Below are positions 63,487-64,000 of a stretch of 64,000 nucleotides of DNA, in pieces (the first letter of the stretch is position 1; each line of letters opens with the position of its first letter). The stretch covers positions 328,640-392,639 of the forward strand of contig KN817545.1 in the NCBI GenBank assembly GCA_000827495.1, written 5' to 3'. This stretch comes from Hypholoma sublateritium FD-334 SS-4. Taxonomy: Eukaryota > Basidiomycota > Agaricomycetes > Agaricales > Strophariaceae. The translations under genes and the position numbers were made by a program. The notes under the pieces are model-generated. The model did not search any database and was not told the DNA's origin. It was given only the letters and a program-made list of their open reading frames with translations.

Positions 63487-63615
63487 GAGGAGAGAAAATG
63501 AAGTACCATCAACTTCAAATTTGTGACTTATAAGGATTGAGCCAAACGAATGACAACGATGAGTCGTTCGTTTATATTATTACCTGATCTCATTCACCCC
63601 TGCTCTCGTTCACCC

Positions 63616-64000
63616 CGCCTCTCGAAAGCCGCGCGCGCGATATTTGGCGCGCTGGGAGGGGGGGCACGCCCTATGCTGGCCCATAAACCACGTACGCGCC
63701 CGAGCTGGACGGGCGCACACGCCCTTTCCGGCGCCGCAAAGGCGTGCATGGCCATCTGCGCGGCTCAAAGCCACGCGCAGACCGCCCGCACCATGGCCTC
63801 GAGGGCTATGTACGCCCGCCCCCGCCTCTCGAAAGCTGCGCGCGGGGTATTTGGCGCGCTGGGAGGGGGAGCGCGCCATATTCTGGCTCAGAAACCGCGT
63901 GAGCGCCTGAGGTGGAGGGGCGCGCACGCACTTTCCGGCGCCGGAAAGGCGTGCATGGCCATCTGTGCGGCTCAAATCCACGCGCAGACCGCCCGCACCG
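63616..64000 (+). repeat. 207-bp GC-rich tandem repeat, running off the window
   Basis: CGCCTCTCGAAAGC recurs at 63616 and 63823, and ACCGCCCGCACC at 63781 and 63988, which gives a 207-bp period. About 1.9 units are present, with scattered substitutions. The unit includes GCGTGCATGGCCATCTG and TTTCCGGCGCCG. The array continues beyond the window edge. Long frames on both strands here are a by-product of high GC content and not genes. Confidence 0.85.

Noticed and set aside
63610..63981. Long minus- and plus-strand frames at the right edge
   Set aside because: They fall inside the GC-rich 207-bp tandem repeat and mirror its period.

Overview
This window is nuclear DNA of a filamentous fungus, almost certainly a basidiomycete (Agaricomycetes type). 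Genes are split by many short introns (about 48-75 nt, mostly GT-AG). Recognisable products include a Dhh1-type DEAD-box helicase with a Gln-rich tail, an Ecm4-like glutathione transferase, a DUF7729-like surface protein, pro-kumamolisin/sedolisin proteins and very large DUF6606/DUF3638/DUF3645 proteins. Exon models were built by hand from splice signals, reading frame and comparison between paralogues. All proposed CDS sums are multiples of three.

Layout. 1-13.9 kb is a gene-poor stretch with no recognisable gene. 13.9-23.7 kb (minus) is an intact nine-exon gene for a giant (about 3,122 aa) DUF6606/DUF3638/DUF3645 protein. 24.7-26.1 kb (plus) is a GT32-like glycosyltransferase. 26.9-33.3 kb (plus) holds two tandem sedolisin-like genes with eleven exons each. 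33.8-34.4 kb (minus) is the succinate dehydrogenase assembly factor SDHAF2/Sdh5. 35.6-37.2 kb (minus) is Dhh1. 38.3-39.7 kb (minus) is an Ecm4/Xi-class glutathione transferase. 42.6-43.9 kb (plus) is a Ser/Thr/Pro-rich membrane or GPI-anchored protein. 45.7-46.8 kb (minus) is a type II haloacid dehalogenase-like hydrolase. 47.2-48.0 kb (minus) is a divergent histone H3 variant. 48.4-49.7 kb is a 394-bp inverted repeat around a 536-bp spacer, with ambiguous bases. 50.9-60.7 kb (plus) is the second giant DUF3638 gene, in opposite orientation to the first and interrupted by one in-frame TGA. 62.9-63.5 kb (minus) is a small unknown gene. The right edge enters a 207-bp GC-rich tandem repeat.

Main points. 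The two giant paralogues point away from each other and bracket about 27 kb of ordinary genes. They carry an ordered set of superfamily-2/SecA-like motor motifs and a conserved Cys/His cluster, so they look like very large ATP-driven translocases of unknown job. The two sedolisin-like proteins keep the signal peptide, prodomain, catalytic Glu and Ser and the probable Ca-site region. Both have lost the catalytic Asp (now Ile) and the oxyanion Asp (now Asn), so they are probably pseudoproteases. The histone H3 variant is a CENP-A candidate. The remaining genes are housekeeping functions (mRNA decay, mitochondrial complex II assembly, glutathione chemistry), and I see no operon-like or cluster logic linking them.
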